The notes beneath the pieces are model-generated. The model was given only the letters and a program-made list of their open reading frames with translations, did not search any database and had not been told where the DNA came from. This document shows, in pieces, positions 6,479 to 14,701 of a DNA stretch of 64,000 nt (position 1 is its first letter; each line of letters opens with the position of its first letter). A program made the position numbers and the translations under genes. Location: the NCBI RefSeq assembly GCF_000420465.1, contig NZ_ATUZ01000019.1, positions 1 through 64,000 on the forward strand, in the 5' to 3' direction. The stretch comes from Desulfovibrio desulfuricans DSM 642 (GTDB lineage: Bacteria > Desulfobacterota > Desulfovibrionia > Desulfovibrionales > Desulfovibrionaceae).

Positions 6479-7918
6479 ATGGCATCAACAAAAGCCTATA
6501 ATGAAGACAAAGTAGCCCTGCTTATCGGCTGCTTCATCTTCTTGCTGGCGCTGGGCAAGTTCGCTGGCCTGGATCTGCTGGGCTGGGGCCTCAAAATGGG
6601 CATGTGGGTTAACAGCCCGCTTGATTGCTGGAAATCGGCATCCAAAGGCATGTTGCCTGGCGTGGGGGCTCTGATCGCCAGCTATGTGTTCATTGCCGCC
6701 GTCATGTCCGTGGGCATCAAGCTCATGAAGGGCAACATCGGCAAGTTCCTTTACGGTTTTACCTGCATTTTCTTCATCGCCATCGCCTGCTACACTGTTG
6801 GCGCCAACGCCTACATTGCAGCCAACCCCACGGAAATCGCCAAGCAAGGCATCACCTGGTCGCTTGGTCTGAGCACCGAGGCTGGCCTTATTGTGGCCTT
6901 GGTCATGGGTATTCTGCTGGGCAACCTTACGCCCGGTTTTGCTGAATCCCTGCGCGAAGCCTGCCGCCCCGAACTTTTCGTCAAGATCGCCATCGTTATT
7001 CTTGGCGCCGAACTTGGCGTGAAGGCCGCCGACGCCGCTGGCTTTGCCGGTCACGTTATTTTCCGAGGCCTGTGCGCCATTGTTGAAGCCTATTTGCTGT
7101 ACTGGTCCGTTGTTTACTACGTGGCTCGTAAGTACTTCAAGTTCAACAAGGAATGGGCCGCCCCCCTTGCTTCGGGCATTTCCATCTGCGGCGTCTCGGC
7201 GGCCATTGCCACCGGCGGCGCTATCCGCGCCCGGCCTGTGGTGCCGATCATGGTTTCCTCGCTGGTCGTGGTGTTCACCTGCATCGAAATGCTGATTCTG
7301 CCTTTCATCGCGCAGCACTTCCTGTACACCGAACCCATGGTGGCCGGTGGCTGGATGGGCCTCGCCGTTAAGTCTGACGGCGGCGCTATCGCCAGCGGTG
7401 CCATCACTGAATCCCTGATTCTTTCCAAGATGGCTGGCCTTGGCACCAAGTGGGAGCCAGGCTGGATCGTGATGGTTACCACTACCGTCAAGATATTCAT
7501 CGACATGTTCATCGGCGTTTGGGCCCTGGTCCTCGCCTATATCTGGACTGCCAAGTTCGACAAAACCCGTGGCGAGCGCACCATGACCTGGAGCGACGTT
7601 ATGGATCGTTTCCCCCGCTTCGTGCTGGGTTACCTTGGCACCTTCCTGATCCTGTTGTTCTTCTGCCTGTCTTCGCCTGAACTGCACAAGCTCGGCAAGT
7701 CCATGGCTGGCGCCCTCAACGGCTTCCGCGTCATGTTCTTCCTGCTGACCTTCTTCAGCATCGGTCTGGTGTCCAACTTCCGCAAGCTGAAGGAAGAAGG
7801 CATCGGCCGCCTGGCAGTTGTGTACATCGTGTGCCTGTTCGGCTTCATCATCTGGGTGGGCCTGTTCATTTCTTATGCCTTCTTCCACGGCATGACCCCG
7901 CCTGTGATGGCTGGCTAG
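6479..7918 (+). CDS. YeiH/UPF0324-family transporter (putative sulfate exporter family)
   Basis: This is a polytopic inner-membrane protein of 479 residues with about a dozen hydrophobic segments. It carries the UPF0324/YeiH features: a conserved KIAIVILGAELG stretch near the middle, a Gly-rich SGISICGVSAAIATGGAI segment and a Gly/Ala-rich VKSDGGAIASGAITESL segment. Members are annotated as putative sulfate exporters, but the substrate is not established. The ATG at 6479 is chosen because GGAGGA precedes it; a TTG two codons upstream is less likely. It is followed 20 nt later by a 54-residue membrane protein and then a terminator, so the two form an operon. Confidence 0.85.
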   Translation: MASTKAYNEDKVALLIGCFIFLLALGKFAGLDLLGWGLKMGMWVNSPLDCWKSASKGMLPGVGALIASYVFIAAVMSVGIKLMKGNIGKFLYGFTCIFFIAIACYTVGANAYIAANPTEIAKQGITWSLGLSTEAGLIVALVMGILLGNLTPGFAESLREACRPELFVKIAIVILGAELGVKAADAAGFAGHVIFRGLCAIVEAYLLYWSVVYYVARKYFKFNKEWAAPLASGISICGVSAAIATGGAIRARPVVPIMVSSLVVVFTCIEMLILPFIAQHFLYTEPMVAGGWMGLAVKSDGGAIASGAITESLILSKMAGLGTKWEPGWIVMVTTTVKIFIDMFIGVWALVLAYIWTAKFDKTRGERTMTWSDVMDRFPRFVLGYLGTFLILLFFCLSSPELHKLGKSMAGALNGFRVMFFLLTFFSIGLVSNFRKLKEEGIGRLAVVYIVCLFGFIIWVGLFISYAFFHGMTPPVMAG

Positions 7919-7938
7919 TCCAATATACGGAGTAAGTT

Positions 7939-8103
7939 ATGGAAACGAAAACTGAAGTTAAGCTTCACGAAGAAATCGAGAAGATGGAATACGAACCGCT
8001 GGATCCCGTTGAACTCAAGCTCGTTCACTGGAGCTGGGGCATCGGCGTGGTTCTGCTGGTTGTGCTCTTTGTCATCAGCAAGTTCGTCATGACCACGCAC
8101 TAG
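7939..8103 (+). CDS. Small single-span membrane protein, partner of the YeiH-type transporter
   Basis: This is a 54-residue protein with an acidic N-terminal half (METKTEVKLHEEIEKMEYEP, residues 1-20) and one hydrophobic helix (about 35-50) ending in a short basic/polar tail. The ATG follows ACGGAG after 6 nt, and the gene sits between the transporter stop and a strong terminator, so it is cotranscribed. The negative-inside charge runs against the usual positive-inside rule, so the orientation is uncertain. It could be an auxiliary subunit or stabilizer of the transporter; this is inferred only from the operon. Confidence 0.75.
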   Translation: METKTEVKLHEEIEKMEYEPLDPVELKLVHWSWGIGVVLLVVLFVISKFVMTTH

Positions 8104-8129
8104 ACGTGTCTGACGCCCATTGATATGAA

Positions 8130-8160
8130 CGCCGGGGAGGGTTTCCTCCCCGGCGCTCTT
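8130..8160 (+). terminator. Terminator of the transporter operon
   Basis: CGCCGGGGAGG and CCTCCCCGGCG (8130-8155) form an 11-bp GC stem with a GTTT loop, followed by a short pyrimidine run. Confidence 0.75.
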
Positions 8161-8369
8161 GTGTGCTGCGACTGTAACGATGCAGCCCCATAATGTGAAA
8201 ATGAATACGTCCGCTGTCACGGCCAAGATTGCACGCTATGGCATGACTGGGCGGGCAAACAAATGCCAGCCCCGCAAGCCCCTGCCTGCGGCGCATGACT
8301 GCCCCTTGCACCGGGCTTGATAACCGTTCGTCCAGCATTTGCTGGCGAAACTGTGCGAAGGATAAGGCT

Positions 8370-8600
8370 ATGCCGCATTATCATCTACGCTTTATGAAAG
8401 GCCCCAATTATACCCTGAATCTGGAATTTGAAACCGTTGTGGAGGCCCCTTCCTTTGAGGAAGCCTTGAAGCCTCACACCGACTGGCCCATAACCGAAAG
8501 TTATGACCACGCCACGGCCACGGCCTGGAACCCCGGCACCTGCATGTATTATCAGGAAATGTGGGAAGCGGCCCTGCTGCCCGAAGGTGAAAGCAAGTAA
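8370..8600 (+). CDS. Small protein of unknown function
   Basis: This is a 76-residue soluble protein beginning MPHYHLRFMKGPNY, with acidic residues in the second half. I know no function for it. The ATG at 8370 is preceded by AAGGA; a longer frame from 8295 has no such site. Its stop overlaps the start of the DUF523 gene by one base (TAATG), so the two are translationally coupled. Confidence 0.65.
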   Translation: MPHYHLRFMKGPNYTLNLEFETVVEAPSFEEALKPHTDWPITESYDHATATAWNPGTCMYYQEMWEAALLPEGESK

Positions 8601-9034
8601 TGCCCCCACGTTACATAGTCAGCGCCTGTCTGGCTGGAGAACGCTGTCGCTATGACGGCGGCGACAATACCTGCGCGCTTGTGGTACAGCTGGTGGAAGA
8701 GGGCAGGGCAGTGCCTGTCTGCCCAGAGATTCTGGGTGGGCTTGAAACGCCGCGCAGCCCCTGCGAACGGCTGGGCAACCGCGTTGTGAACCGTGACGGG
8801 CAAGACGTGACGGATGCTTTTGAACGCGGCGCGGCCATGGCTGTGGAATTTGCCCGCAAGAATGCCTGCAACGCCGCAATTCTTAAGAGCCTTTCGCCGT
8901 CCTGCGGATTTGACCGTATTTATGACGGCAGCTTTAGCCATACATTTTGTGTGGGGGATGGCGTGTGGGCAGAGATGCTGCGCGCCGAGGGATTTGCCCT
9001 GTTCAGCGAACTTTCGCTCCCTGACGAATCCTGA
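8600..9034 (+). CDS. DUF523-family protein
   Basis: This is a 144-residue member of the DUF523 family. It shows the family's N-terminal SACLAG-RCRYDGG motif, the CPEILGGL-TPR-PCE segment and the KSLSPSCG motif (around residues 94-101), which give several conserved Cys. The biochemical role is unknown; the Cys pattern suggests a metal or redox function. It is coupled to the preceding small gene and followed by a strong terminator. Confidence 0.88.
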   Translation: MPPRYIVSACLAGERCRYDGGDNTCALVVQLVEEGRAVPVCPEILGGLETPRSPCERLGNRVVNRDGQDVTDAFERGAAMAVEFARKNACNAAILKSLSPSCGFDRIYDGSFSHTFCVGDGVWAEMLRAEGFALFSELSLPDES

Positions 9035-9067
9035 CCAGCATCAGACAAAAGCTGCCAGTGCGATAAA

Positions 9068-9117
9068 GCCGGGCGCGAGTCGGAAATTTCCGATAACGCG
9101 CCCGGCCTCTTTTTTGT
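9068..9117 (+). terminator. Terminator after the DUF523 gene
   Basis: GCCGGGCGCG (9068-9077) pairs with CGCGCCCGGC, with an internal TCGGAAATTTCCGA palindrome, followed by TCTTTTTTG. Confidence 0.85.
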
Positions 9118-9258
9118 TTGTCAAAATGCTGCTTCGCAGACTGCCGTGATGCAGACAATCAGAGCGGCAGGCTCTTTTGCGGGCACAATACTCTCGCGCA
9201 ACTGCGTGATGGCTTCACATCAGATACGTACAGAATGCCTTGTTGCAGCGAGTGTCTC

Positions 9259-9750
9259 TCAGGCAACAGGCTGTGCGGTGGCGATGCCGCGCTCTGCAAG
9301 CGCAGCAACAACCTTGGTGCAAAATTCCGGCAGCAGTTTTTCGGCTTCCGGGGTCAGCCCAACCTGCATGGTGTGGTAGTCAAAAGGCTGTAGGCCAAAA
9401 ACAACGGCCTGCACATCGTGCCCGGCCATGCTGCACGTGATCAGAGTATCCAGAAGATCTGTCTGGTGCATGGAATCGCGGAAGCTCAGGCTTTTGCGCA
9501 GGTCTTCGCCTTCCAGCATATAGATGGTGCCGGGTTTTTCCGGCCCAAGAACTACGTCAAGAACCACCAGCGTATCGCAATCCATCAGCGTGGACATAAG
9601 CAAAAGGCCTTGTGTGCCGCCATCTTCAAGGCGAACATTTTCCGGCCATGTGTATTTGGCCTGCAAATATTCCACGGCGCGTACGCCAAAGCCTTCGTCT
9701 GTCAGCAATATGTTGCCGACGCCCATAATCATTATTCTTTTTTGTTCCAC
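9259..9750 (-). CDS. hynC: [NiFe] hydrogenase maturation endopeptidase
   Basis: This protease removes the C-terminal tail of the large subunit after nickel insertion. The 163-residue protein has the family's start IMIMGVGNILLTDEGFGVRA, with the Glu (about residue 18) that binds nickel, a central Asp in the DCDTLVVLDV strand, and a late His in SMAGHDVQAV. I chose the GTG at 9750, just before EQKRIMIMG; an ATG 20 codons upstream would add an unrelated Pro/His-rich leader. It is downstream of the large-subunit gene but separated from it by a hairpin terminator, so it may depend on read-through or on its own promoter. Confidence 0.85.
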   Translation of the reverse strand: MEQKRIMIMGVGNILLTDEGFGVRAVEYLQAKYTWPENVRLEDGGTQGLLLMSTLMDCDTLVVLDVVLGPEKPGTIYMLEGEDLRKSLSFRDSMHQTDLLDTLITCSMAGHDVQAVVFGLQPFDYHTMQVGLTPEAEKLLPEFCTKVVAALAERGIATAQPVA

Positions 9751-9911
9751 GTTGGCGCTCTCATGTGGGGGTTGCTGCCAGTGTGCGCACGGCGTCCCAG
9801 GTGGATGCAATGCCGCATATCTGTGCAGTATGCCAAAATATTTTTCTCTGGTCTATGTTGTTTGCGCAGCTGAGTTGCAGGCTGTTTGTGGGGATGCTGC
9901 TGCGGCGGCTC

Positions 9912-9944
9912 AAAATAAAAAAGGGCGGGGAAGCCCCGCCCTTT
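9912..9944 (-). terminator. Terminator after the hydrogenase large subunit
   Basis: On the minus strand AAGGGCGGGG pairs with CCCCGCCCTT, followed by TTTTATTTT. It lies 34 nt after the large-subunit stop and about 160 nt before the protease start. Confidence 0.85.
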
Positions 9945-9977
9945 TCAAAGCCAATTTACTGCGTGTTCAATGCGCTG

Positions 9978-11657
9978 CTACAGCACCTTGAACTTGTGCA
10001 CTTCGTTGGTTTCTCCATCGATAACGTGCACGGCACAGGCGATGCAGGGGTCGAAGGAGTGGATGGTGCGCAGGATTTCAACCGGGCGCTTGGGATCGGC
10101 CACAGGCGTGCCGACAAGCGCATGCTCGGCAGCACCCATAACGCCCTTGGCGTCCCGGGGTCCGAGGTTCCAGGTGGTGGGCACCACGAGCTGGAAGTTG
10201 CCAATCTTGCCTTCTTCAATGCGGATCCAGTGCGAAAGACCGCCACGGGGGGCATCCAGGAAGCCCACGCCCTTGGCATTGGCAGGAACAGCGTAGTCTT
10301 CGACGATCTGCTTGTCCTTGCCAATGTTGTTTTCGTACTCGTTGAGCCAGTTTTCGGTCTGCTGGGCGATAACCAGAGTCTGGATACCACGGGCGGCAGT
10401 ACGGCCCAAGGTGGAGAACAGGGCTTCGGGGCCCACGTTCAAGGCCTTCAGCACGCCGTCAACCGCAGGCTTGATGGTCTTGTGGTTCTGGGCGTAGGCC
10501 ACCAGGACCTGAGCGAGAGGGCCGGTTTCCATGGACTGACCCGCGTAGCGGGGAGCCTTGAGCCAGGAATAACGGTCGGTGTCGCCCATCTTGGTGAAGA
10601 AGGGTTTGGTTTCGCCTTCGTAGGGGGTGCGGGCCTTGTCGCCTTCGTACCAGCTGTGGCGTACGTGTTCTTCGATCTTGGAAGGATCAAAGGGCTGGAC
10701 CGAGCCGATCTTGCGGTCATAAATGACGCCGGGCTTGTACCAGCGGCTGTTGAGGTCGCGTTCGCCGCCAGCAGCGGGGAACTCGCCAAACGCCATGAAG
10801 TTGTCGGTGCCGCCAATGGCCGCCCAGTCCTTGTACTGACCGGCAACCATGAGCAGGTCGGGAATGTAGACCTGTTCAATGAAGGTGCGGGCCTTCTTGT
10901 ACAACTCGCGGAATTCCTTGATGCGCTGGGGTGTCAATGCTTCGTAGCAGGTCACGCCGCCAGCCACGGTGAACTGGGTGTGCGGGTTTTTGGCGCCGAA
11001 CACGGCCATGCCCTTGGCAATATCAACCTGGGCGCGCAGGGCTTCCAGATAGTGGGTGGTGGCAACCAGGTTAGCTTCCGGCTCCAGGTAGTAGCTCGGG
11101 TGCCCGCCCAGGAAGTAGGCGTTGGTGAAGGGGCCAAGCTGTCCGCTTTCAATAAAGGTCTTCAGTTTGGCCTGCACGGCGGCAAAGTCTTCTGCCTTGG
11201 CCGGGCGCGGCGAAATGGACTGGGCCAGCTTGGCTGCCTTGGCCGGGTCGGCCTGCAGGGCATTGGCCACGTCCACAAAGTCGAGGGCGTGCAGGTGATA
11301 GAAATGCACCAGATGGTCATGCATGAACTGCATGGCCATAACGAGGTTGCGGATATAGGTGGCGTTAGCCGGAATGGGCTTGTTGATGGCGTCTTCAAGC
11401 GCGCGGGTGGAGGCAAGGGCGTGCGTGTAGGTGCAGACGCCGCAGGTGCGCTGGGTGAAGTGCTGGGCATCGCGCGGATCGCGGCCCTTCAGGATGACTT
11501 CAAGGCCACGGTAAAGTGTACCGCAGCTGCGGGCGTCCTTGATTTTGCCGCCTTCAACTTCAACTTCAATACGCAGATGCCCTTCGATGCGGGTCAGCGG
11601 GTCCACCACAATGGGCCCGGTGTAGCTGCTCTGGGGCGTTTGTTTGATCTGGCTCAT
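9978..11657 (-). CDS. hynA: Periplasmic [NiFe] hydrogenase, large subunit
   Basis: This is the catalytic subunit holding the Ni-Fe(CN)2CO centre; with the small subunit it oxidizes or makes H2 in the periplasm. The 559-residue protein has the N-terminal ligand motif RTCGVCTYTHA (Cys72, Cys75) and the C-terminal motif DPCIACAVH (Cys538, Cys541). A 15-residue tail after His544 is to be cut off by the protease encoded next door. Both active-site pairs are Cys, so this is not the selenocysteine [NiFeSe] form. It has no signal of its own and would be carried out by the Tat signal of the small subunit. The ATG at 11657 follows AGGGGG, 9 nt after the small-subunit stop. Confidence 0.97.
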   Translation of the reverse strand: MSQIKQTPQSSYTGPIVVDPLTRIEGHLRIEVEVEGGKIKDARSCGTLYRGLEVILKGRDPRDAQHFTQRTCGVCTYTHALASTRALEDAINKPIPANATYIRNLVMAMQFMHDHLVHFYHLHALDFVDVANALQADPAKAAKLAQSISPRPAKAEDFAAVQAKLKTFIESGQLGPFTNAYFLGGHPSYYLEPEANLVATTHYLEALRAQVDIAKGMAVFGAKNPHTQFTVAGGVTCYEALTPQRIKEFRELYKKARTFIEQVYIPDLLMVAGQYKDWAAIGGTDNFMAFGEFPAAGGERDLNSRWYKPGVIYDRKIGSVQPFDPSKIEEHVRHSWYEGDKARTPYEGETKPFFTKMGDTDRYSWLKAPRYAGQSMETGPLAQVLVAYAQNHKTIKPAVDGVLKALNVGPEALFSTLGRTAARGIQTLVIAQQTENWLNEYENNIGKDKQIVEDYAVPANAKGVGFLDAPRGGLSHWIRIEEGKIGNFQLVVPTTWNLGPRDAKGVMGAAEHALVGTPVADPKRPVEILRTIHSFDPCIACAVHVIDGETNEVHKFKVL

Positions 11658-11665
11658 GATTCCCC

Positions 11666-12613
11666 CTAGTTCTGGTAGAACGGCGACATTTCGTCCCAGA
11701 AACCGGGTTCGCTGCAACCAATGCAGGGATGCCCGGCAGCCACCGGCCAGTTGGTCTCATTGAAGAGAACCTTGGGACAGTTGTTGTACGTCTGCGGGCC
11801 TTTGCAGCCCACTTCGTAAAGGCACCAGCCCTTGCGCGCTTCTTCCGAATTGAAGGAAGGCGCAAACTCGCCAGCGTCGAAGTGCTTGCGGCGTTCGCAA
11901 AGGTCATGCACGCTCTGACCAAAGAACATGAGCGGGCGGCCCAGTTCGTCCAGTTCGATTTTCTGGCCCTGCAAAAAGGCCACAAGTGCGCCGACCATAT
12001 TGAGGGGGTTGGGGGGGCAGCCGGGAATGTTGATGCCCTTGACGCCCAGGCTGGCAAAGCATTCGTTCACGCCCTTGGCGCCGGTGGGGTTCGGCTTGGC
12101 AGCCTGAACGCCGCCGTAGCAGGCACAGGTGCCAACGTTGACCACGGCCTTGGCCTTGGGCAGAATTTCTTTGCAGATGTCGTACATGGTATGGCCGCCA
12201 ATGTAGCCATACTTGTTGTCCATACCCGTAGGAATGGCACCTTCGACCATACAGACAAAGCCATTGGGGTTTTCCACGGCGGCATGCAGGGCCTGTTCGG
12301 CGGCTTCGCCAGCGGCGGCCATGATGGTTTCGTGGTAGTCAAGAGAGATGGTGTCAAGAATGACGGCATCAATAAAGGGTTTGTAAGTGCGCAGCAGCGC
12401 TTCGGAACAGCCCGTGCATTCAGCGGCGTGCAGATACACCACCGAAGGACGACGCCCGGTCAGCGCAGCGGCCACCTCGGAGGCGAATGAGGGGCCAAAA
12501 CCCATCGTCACCGCCACCGCCGTGCAGAATTTCATGAAATCACGGCGGCTTATGCCCTGGCGCTCTAAACGCTCTTCTCCGCCTTTTTTGCCCAGACCCA
12601 CGGCAATACGCAT
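11666..12613 (-). CDS. hynB: Periplasmic [NiFe] hydrogenase, small subunit (Tat-exported)
   Basis: This is the electron-transfer subunit with three iron-sulfur clusters. The 315-residue precursor has a Tat signal (SRRDFMKFC, Arg23-Arg24, then a hydrophobic stretch) to about residue 50. The mature part carries [11 protein letters not shown] (Cys66, Cys69) for the proximal cluster, the [11 protein letters not shown] and GCPPNP motifs, and Cys-rich C-terminal motifs ([29 protein letters not shown]) for the medial and distal clusters. The ATG at 12613 has AGGAGG upstream; a longer frame would add an unrelated leader. It is first in the hynB-hynA operon. Confidence 0.97.
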   Translation of the reverse strand: MRIAVGLGKKGGEERLERQGISRRDFMKFCTAVAVTMGFGPSFASEVAAALTGRRPSVVYLHAAECTGCSEALLRTYKPFIDAVILDTISLDYHETIMAAAGEAAEQALHAAVENPNGFVCMVEGAIPTGMDNKYGYIGGHTMYDICKEILPKAKAVVNVGTCACYGGVQAAKPNPTGAKGVNECFASLGVKGINIPGCPPNPLNMVGALVAFLQGQKIELDELGRPLMFFGQSVHDLCERRKHFDAGEFAPSFNSEEARKGWCLYEVGCKGPQTYNNCPKVLFNETNWPVAAGHPCIGCSEPGFWDEMSPFYQN

Positions 12614-13051
12614 AATAGCCTCCTGGCAAAAGTGAGTGAAAGGCTTTGCTCGGCCCCGCCACAGGGCCCGCTTGCGGCGCAACAAAATCGCGCCAACTCC
12701 GCATCAAGACAGCGGCGCTACAATGTACGAAAGGCCGCTCTTTTTGCGGCGCTGTCAGCAAACAAAAATCAGAAACTCGGGCGGTGCGTTGCAGCGCGTA
12801 TTGTCATGGCTATCCCCAGAATGCCTCACGCCACAGGGCGACCACCTGCTTCTTAGAATCCTATACTTCTACATGCAAACGGTCAATAGGAAGGAACTTT
12901 TTTTGCTTTCTCTTCATCAGCCGTACAGGAAATTTCTCAGGCAGGCTTGGTGGTTGCCTCGCCTCTTTGCTTGCGCTACGGTGCCTGAATCGCACGGCAT
13001 TGCAGCCGGAAACATGCGACAATTTCCAACACAAGCACAGCAGAGGACGGC
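12614..13051. other. Intergenic region between divergent hynB and the sulfhydrylase gene
   Basis: The 438 nt hold the promoters of both divergent genes. Several ORFs cross it, but none has a ribosome binding site or a protein-like composition. I see no clear promoter or regulatory structure. Confidence 0.5.
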
Positions 13052-14314
13052 ATGAAAACGGAATCTCTTTGTCTGCATGCGGGCTATGAACCGGGCAATG
13101 GCGAACCCCGCGTTCTGCCCATAGTGCAGAGCACTACCTTTAAATACGACACCACCGCCGAAGTGGCGAAGCTTTTTGATCTTGCAGAAGCGGGCTTTTT
13201 TTATACCCGCCTTGGCAATCCTACGGTTGACGCCGTGGAACAGAAAATCGCCGCCCTTGAGGGTGGCGTTGGCGCGCTGTGCACCTCGTCCGGCCAGGCG
13301 GCAAGCATGCTCTCCCTGCTCAATGTGGCCCAAAGCGGCGACCATGTGGTAAGCGCCGCCAGCATCTACGGCGGTACGTTTAATCTGTTTGCCGTTACCC
13401 TAAAAAAAATGGGCATTGAAGTCACCTTTGTGGATCAGACCGCCTCCGAGGCCGAGCTGGAAAAGGCCTTCCGCCCCAACACGCGCGCCGTGTTTGGCGA
13501 AACGCTCTCCAACCCCTCCATGGATGTGCTGGATATTGAGCGCTTTGCCAATCTGGCCCACAGACACAGGCTGCCCCTGATCATCGACAACACCTTTGCC
13601 ACGCCCGTGCTTTGCCGCCCCTTTGAATTCGGGGCCGACATCGTAGTCCATTCCACCACCAAATATATGGACGGCCACGCCCTTCAGGTGGGCGGAGTCA
13701 TCGTGGACAGCGGCAACTTTGATTGGGCTTCCGGCAAGTTCCCCGAGTTTACCGAACCCGATCCTTCCTACCACGGCCTTGTGTACTCCCAGGCCTTTGG
13801 CAAGGCCGCCTACATCGTCAAGGCGCGCGTGCAGCTCATGCGCGATATGGGCTGCTGCCAGAGCCCTCAGGGCGCGTTCTACATCAATCAGGGCCTCGAA
13901 ACCCTGCCCCTGCGCATGGAACGCCACTGCCGCAATGCCGAAGCCGTCGCCGCCTATCTGGAAAAGCATCCCGCCGTGGAATCCGTCAATTATCCGCGCC
14001 TGCCCGGCCACCCGCAAAAAGCCCTGGCCGACAAGTACATGCCCAAAGGGTGCAGCGGCGTCATCTCCCTCTCCCTCAAAGGCGGACGGGAAGCCGGCGC
14101 GCGCTTTATCGACAGCCTTAAAATGATCTCCCTCCAGGTTCACGTGGCCGACATCCGCACCTGCGTGCTCCATCCCGCCAGCTCCACCCACCGCCAGCTC
14201 ACCGATGATCAACTGCGCGAAGCCGGTATCACCCCCGGCATGGTGCGCCTCTCAGTGGGCGTTGAGCATGTGGATGATATTATCGCCGATCTGGATCAAG
14301 CTCTGGGGCGCTAG
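13052..14314 (+). CDS. metY: O-acetylhomoserine sulfhydrylase-like PLP enzyme
   Basis: This is a Cys/Met-metabolism PLP enzyme of 420 residues. Its length and start (ESLCLHAGYEP, then YTRLGNPTVDAVEQKIAALEGG) fit O-acetylhomoserine sulfhydrylase better than the shorter cystathionine gamma-synthase. That enzyme joins sulfide to O-acetylhomoserine to make homocysteine, which is sensible in a sulfide producer. Lys204 in HSTTKYMDGH is the PLP-binding residue, with Asp179 in IIDNTFATP, and an SGQAA phosphate-binding segment at 80-84. Methionine gamma-lyase is the main alternative. It is a single-gene unit. Confidence 0.85.
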   Translation: MKTESLCLHAGYEPGNGEPRVLPIVQSTTFKYDTTAEVAKLFDLAEAGFFYTRLGNPTVDAVEQKIAALEGGVGALCTSSGQAASMLSLLNVAQSGDHVVSAASIYGGTFNLFAVTLKKMGIEVTFVDQTASEAELEKAFRPNTRAVFGETLSNPSMDVLDIERFANLAHRHRLPLIIDNTFATPVLCRPFEFGADIVVHSTTKYMDGHALQVGGVIVDSGNFDWASGKFPEFTEPDPSYHGLVYSQAFGKAAYIVKARVQLMRDMGCCQSPQGAFYINQGLETLPLRMERHCRNAEAVAAYLEKHPAVESVNYPRLPGHPQKALADKYMPKGCSGVISLSLKGGREAGARFIDSLKMISLQVHVADIRTCVLHPASSTHRQLTDDQLREAGITPGMVRLSVGVEHVDDIIADLDQALGR

Positions 14315-14329
14315 GGTCTTTTTGACCGC

Positions 14330-14523
14330 TGACTGCGTCAGGCGGATTCTCTGTTTGGGTCATGCACGTCTATGCGCACTCCCCGCTCAGAAAATCCGCC
14401 TTTCTTGTCAACAGCCAAAAATTCTCTTAGCGCGGGGAACTGTGCAGGGCGGGAAGCAGTCTGCGCATGGCTGCTGTAGACTGCGTCAGACGGATTTTCT
14501 TTGGGGCATGTACGTCTGTGGCC
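14330..14523. repeat. Two imperfect copies of a ~45-bp intergenic element
   Basis: GACTGCGTCAGGCGGATTCT (from about 14331) and GACTGCGTCAGACGGATTTT (from about 14480) each continue with a similar tail holding a CATG(C/T)ACGTCT segment. Between them AGAAAATCCGCC (about 14389-14400) is an inverted copy of the GGCGGATTTTCT core. No gene is present. The function is unknown. Confidence 0.6.
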
Positions 14524-14614
14524 CCCCCGCGTGGCCGCATTCATGTCTGCATCATTTTATATATCCCTTGTTTGATACTAAGCGGCAATGAGTGGCGCAA
14601 TGGCGTACCAAAAA

Positions 14615-14670
14615 TAAAAAGGTTGTGGAAGTCGGCCAGATATCCGGCCAGTTTCTCACAACCTTTTTAC
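14615..14670. terminator. Bidirectional terminator
   Basis: AAAAAGGTTGTG and CACAACCTTTTT enclose a second hairpin (GGCCAGATATCCGGCC). It lies between the convergent sulfhydrylase and carboxypeptidase genes, with A- and T-runs on both sides. Confidence 0.85.
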
Positions 14671-14701
14671 AATAAAAGTATCTTGAATCTTTGAGATTTT
14701 T

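Noticed and set aside
6485..7888. 467-residue minus-strand ORF opposite the YeiH-type transporter
   Set aside because: His/Gln/Asp-rich shadow of a membrane protein gene; no ribosome binding site or family.
9978..11657. Selenocysteine [NiFeSe] hydrogenase
   Set aside because: Both C-terminal ligands are Cys codons (DPCIAC); no in-frame TGA is present.
9765..11669. 634-residue ORF antisense to the hydrogenase large subunit
   Set aside because: It is the mirror of a highly biased GC-rich gene, has Gly/Val/Ala-rich composition and no start site; the minus-strand hydrogenase is certain.
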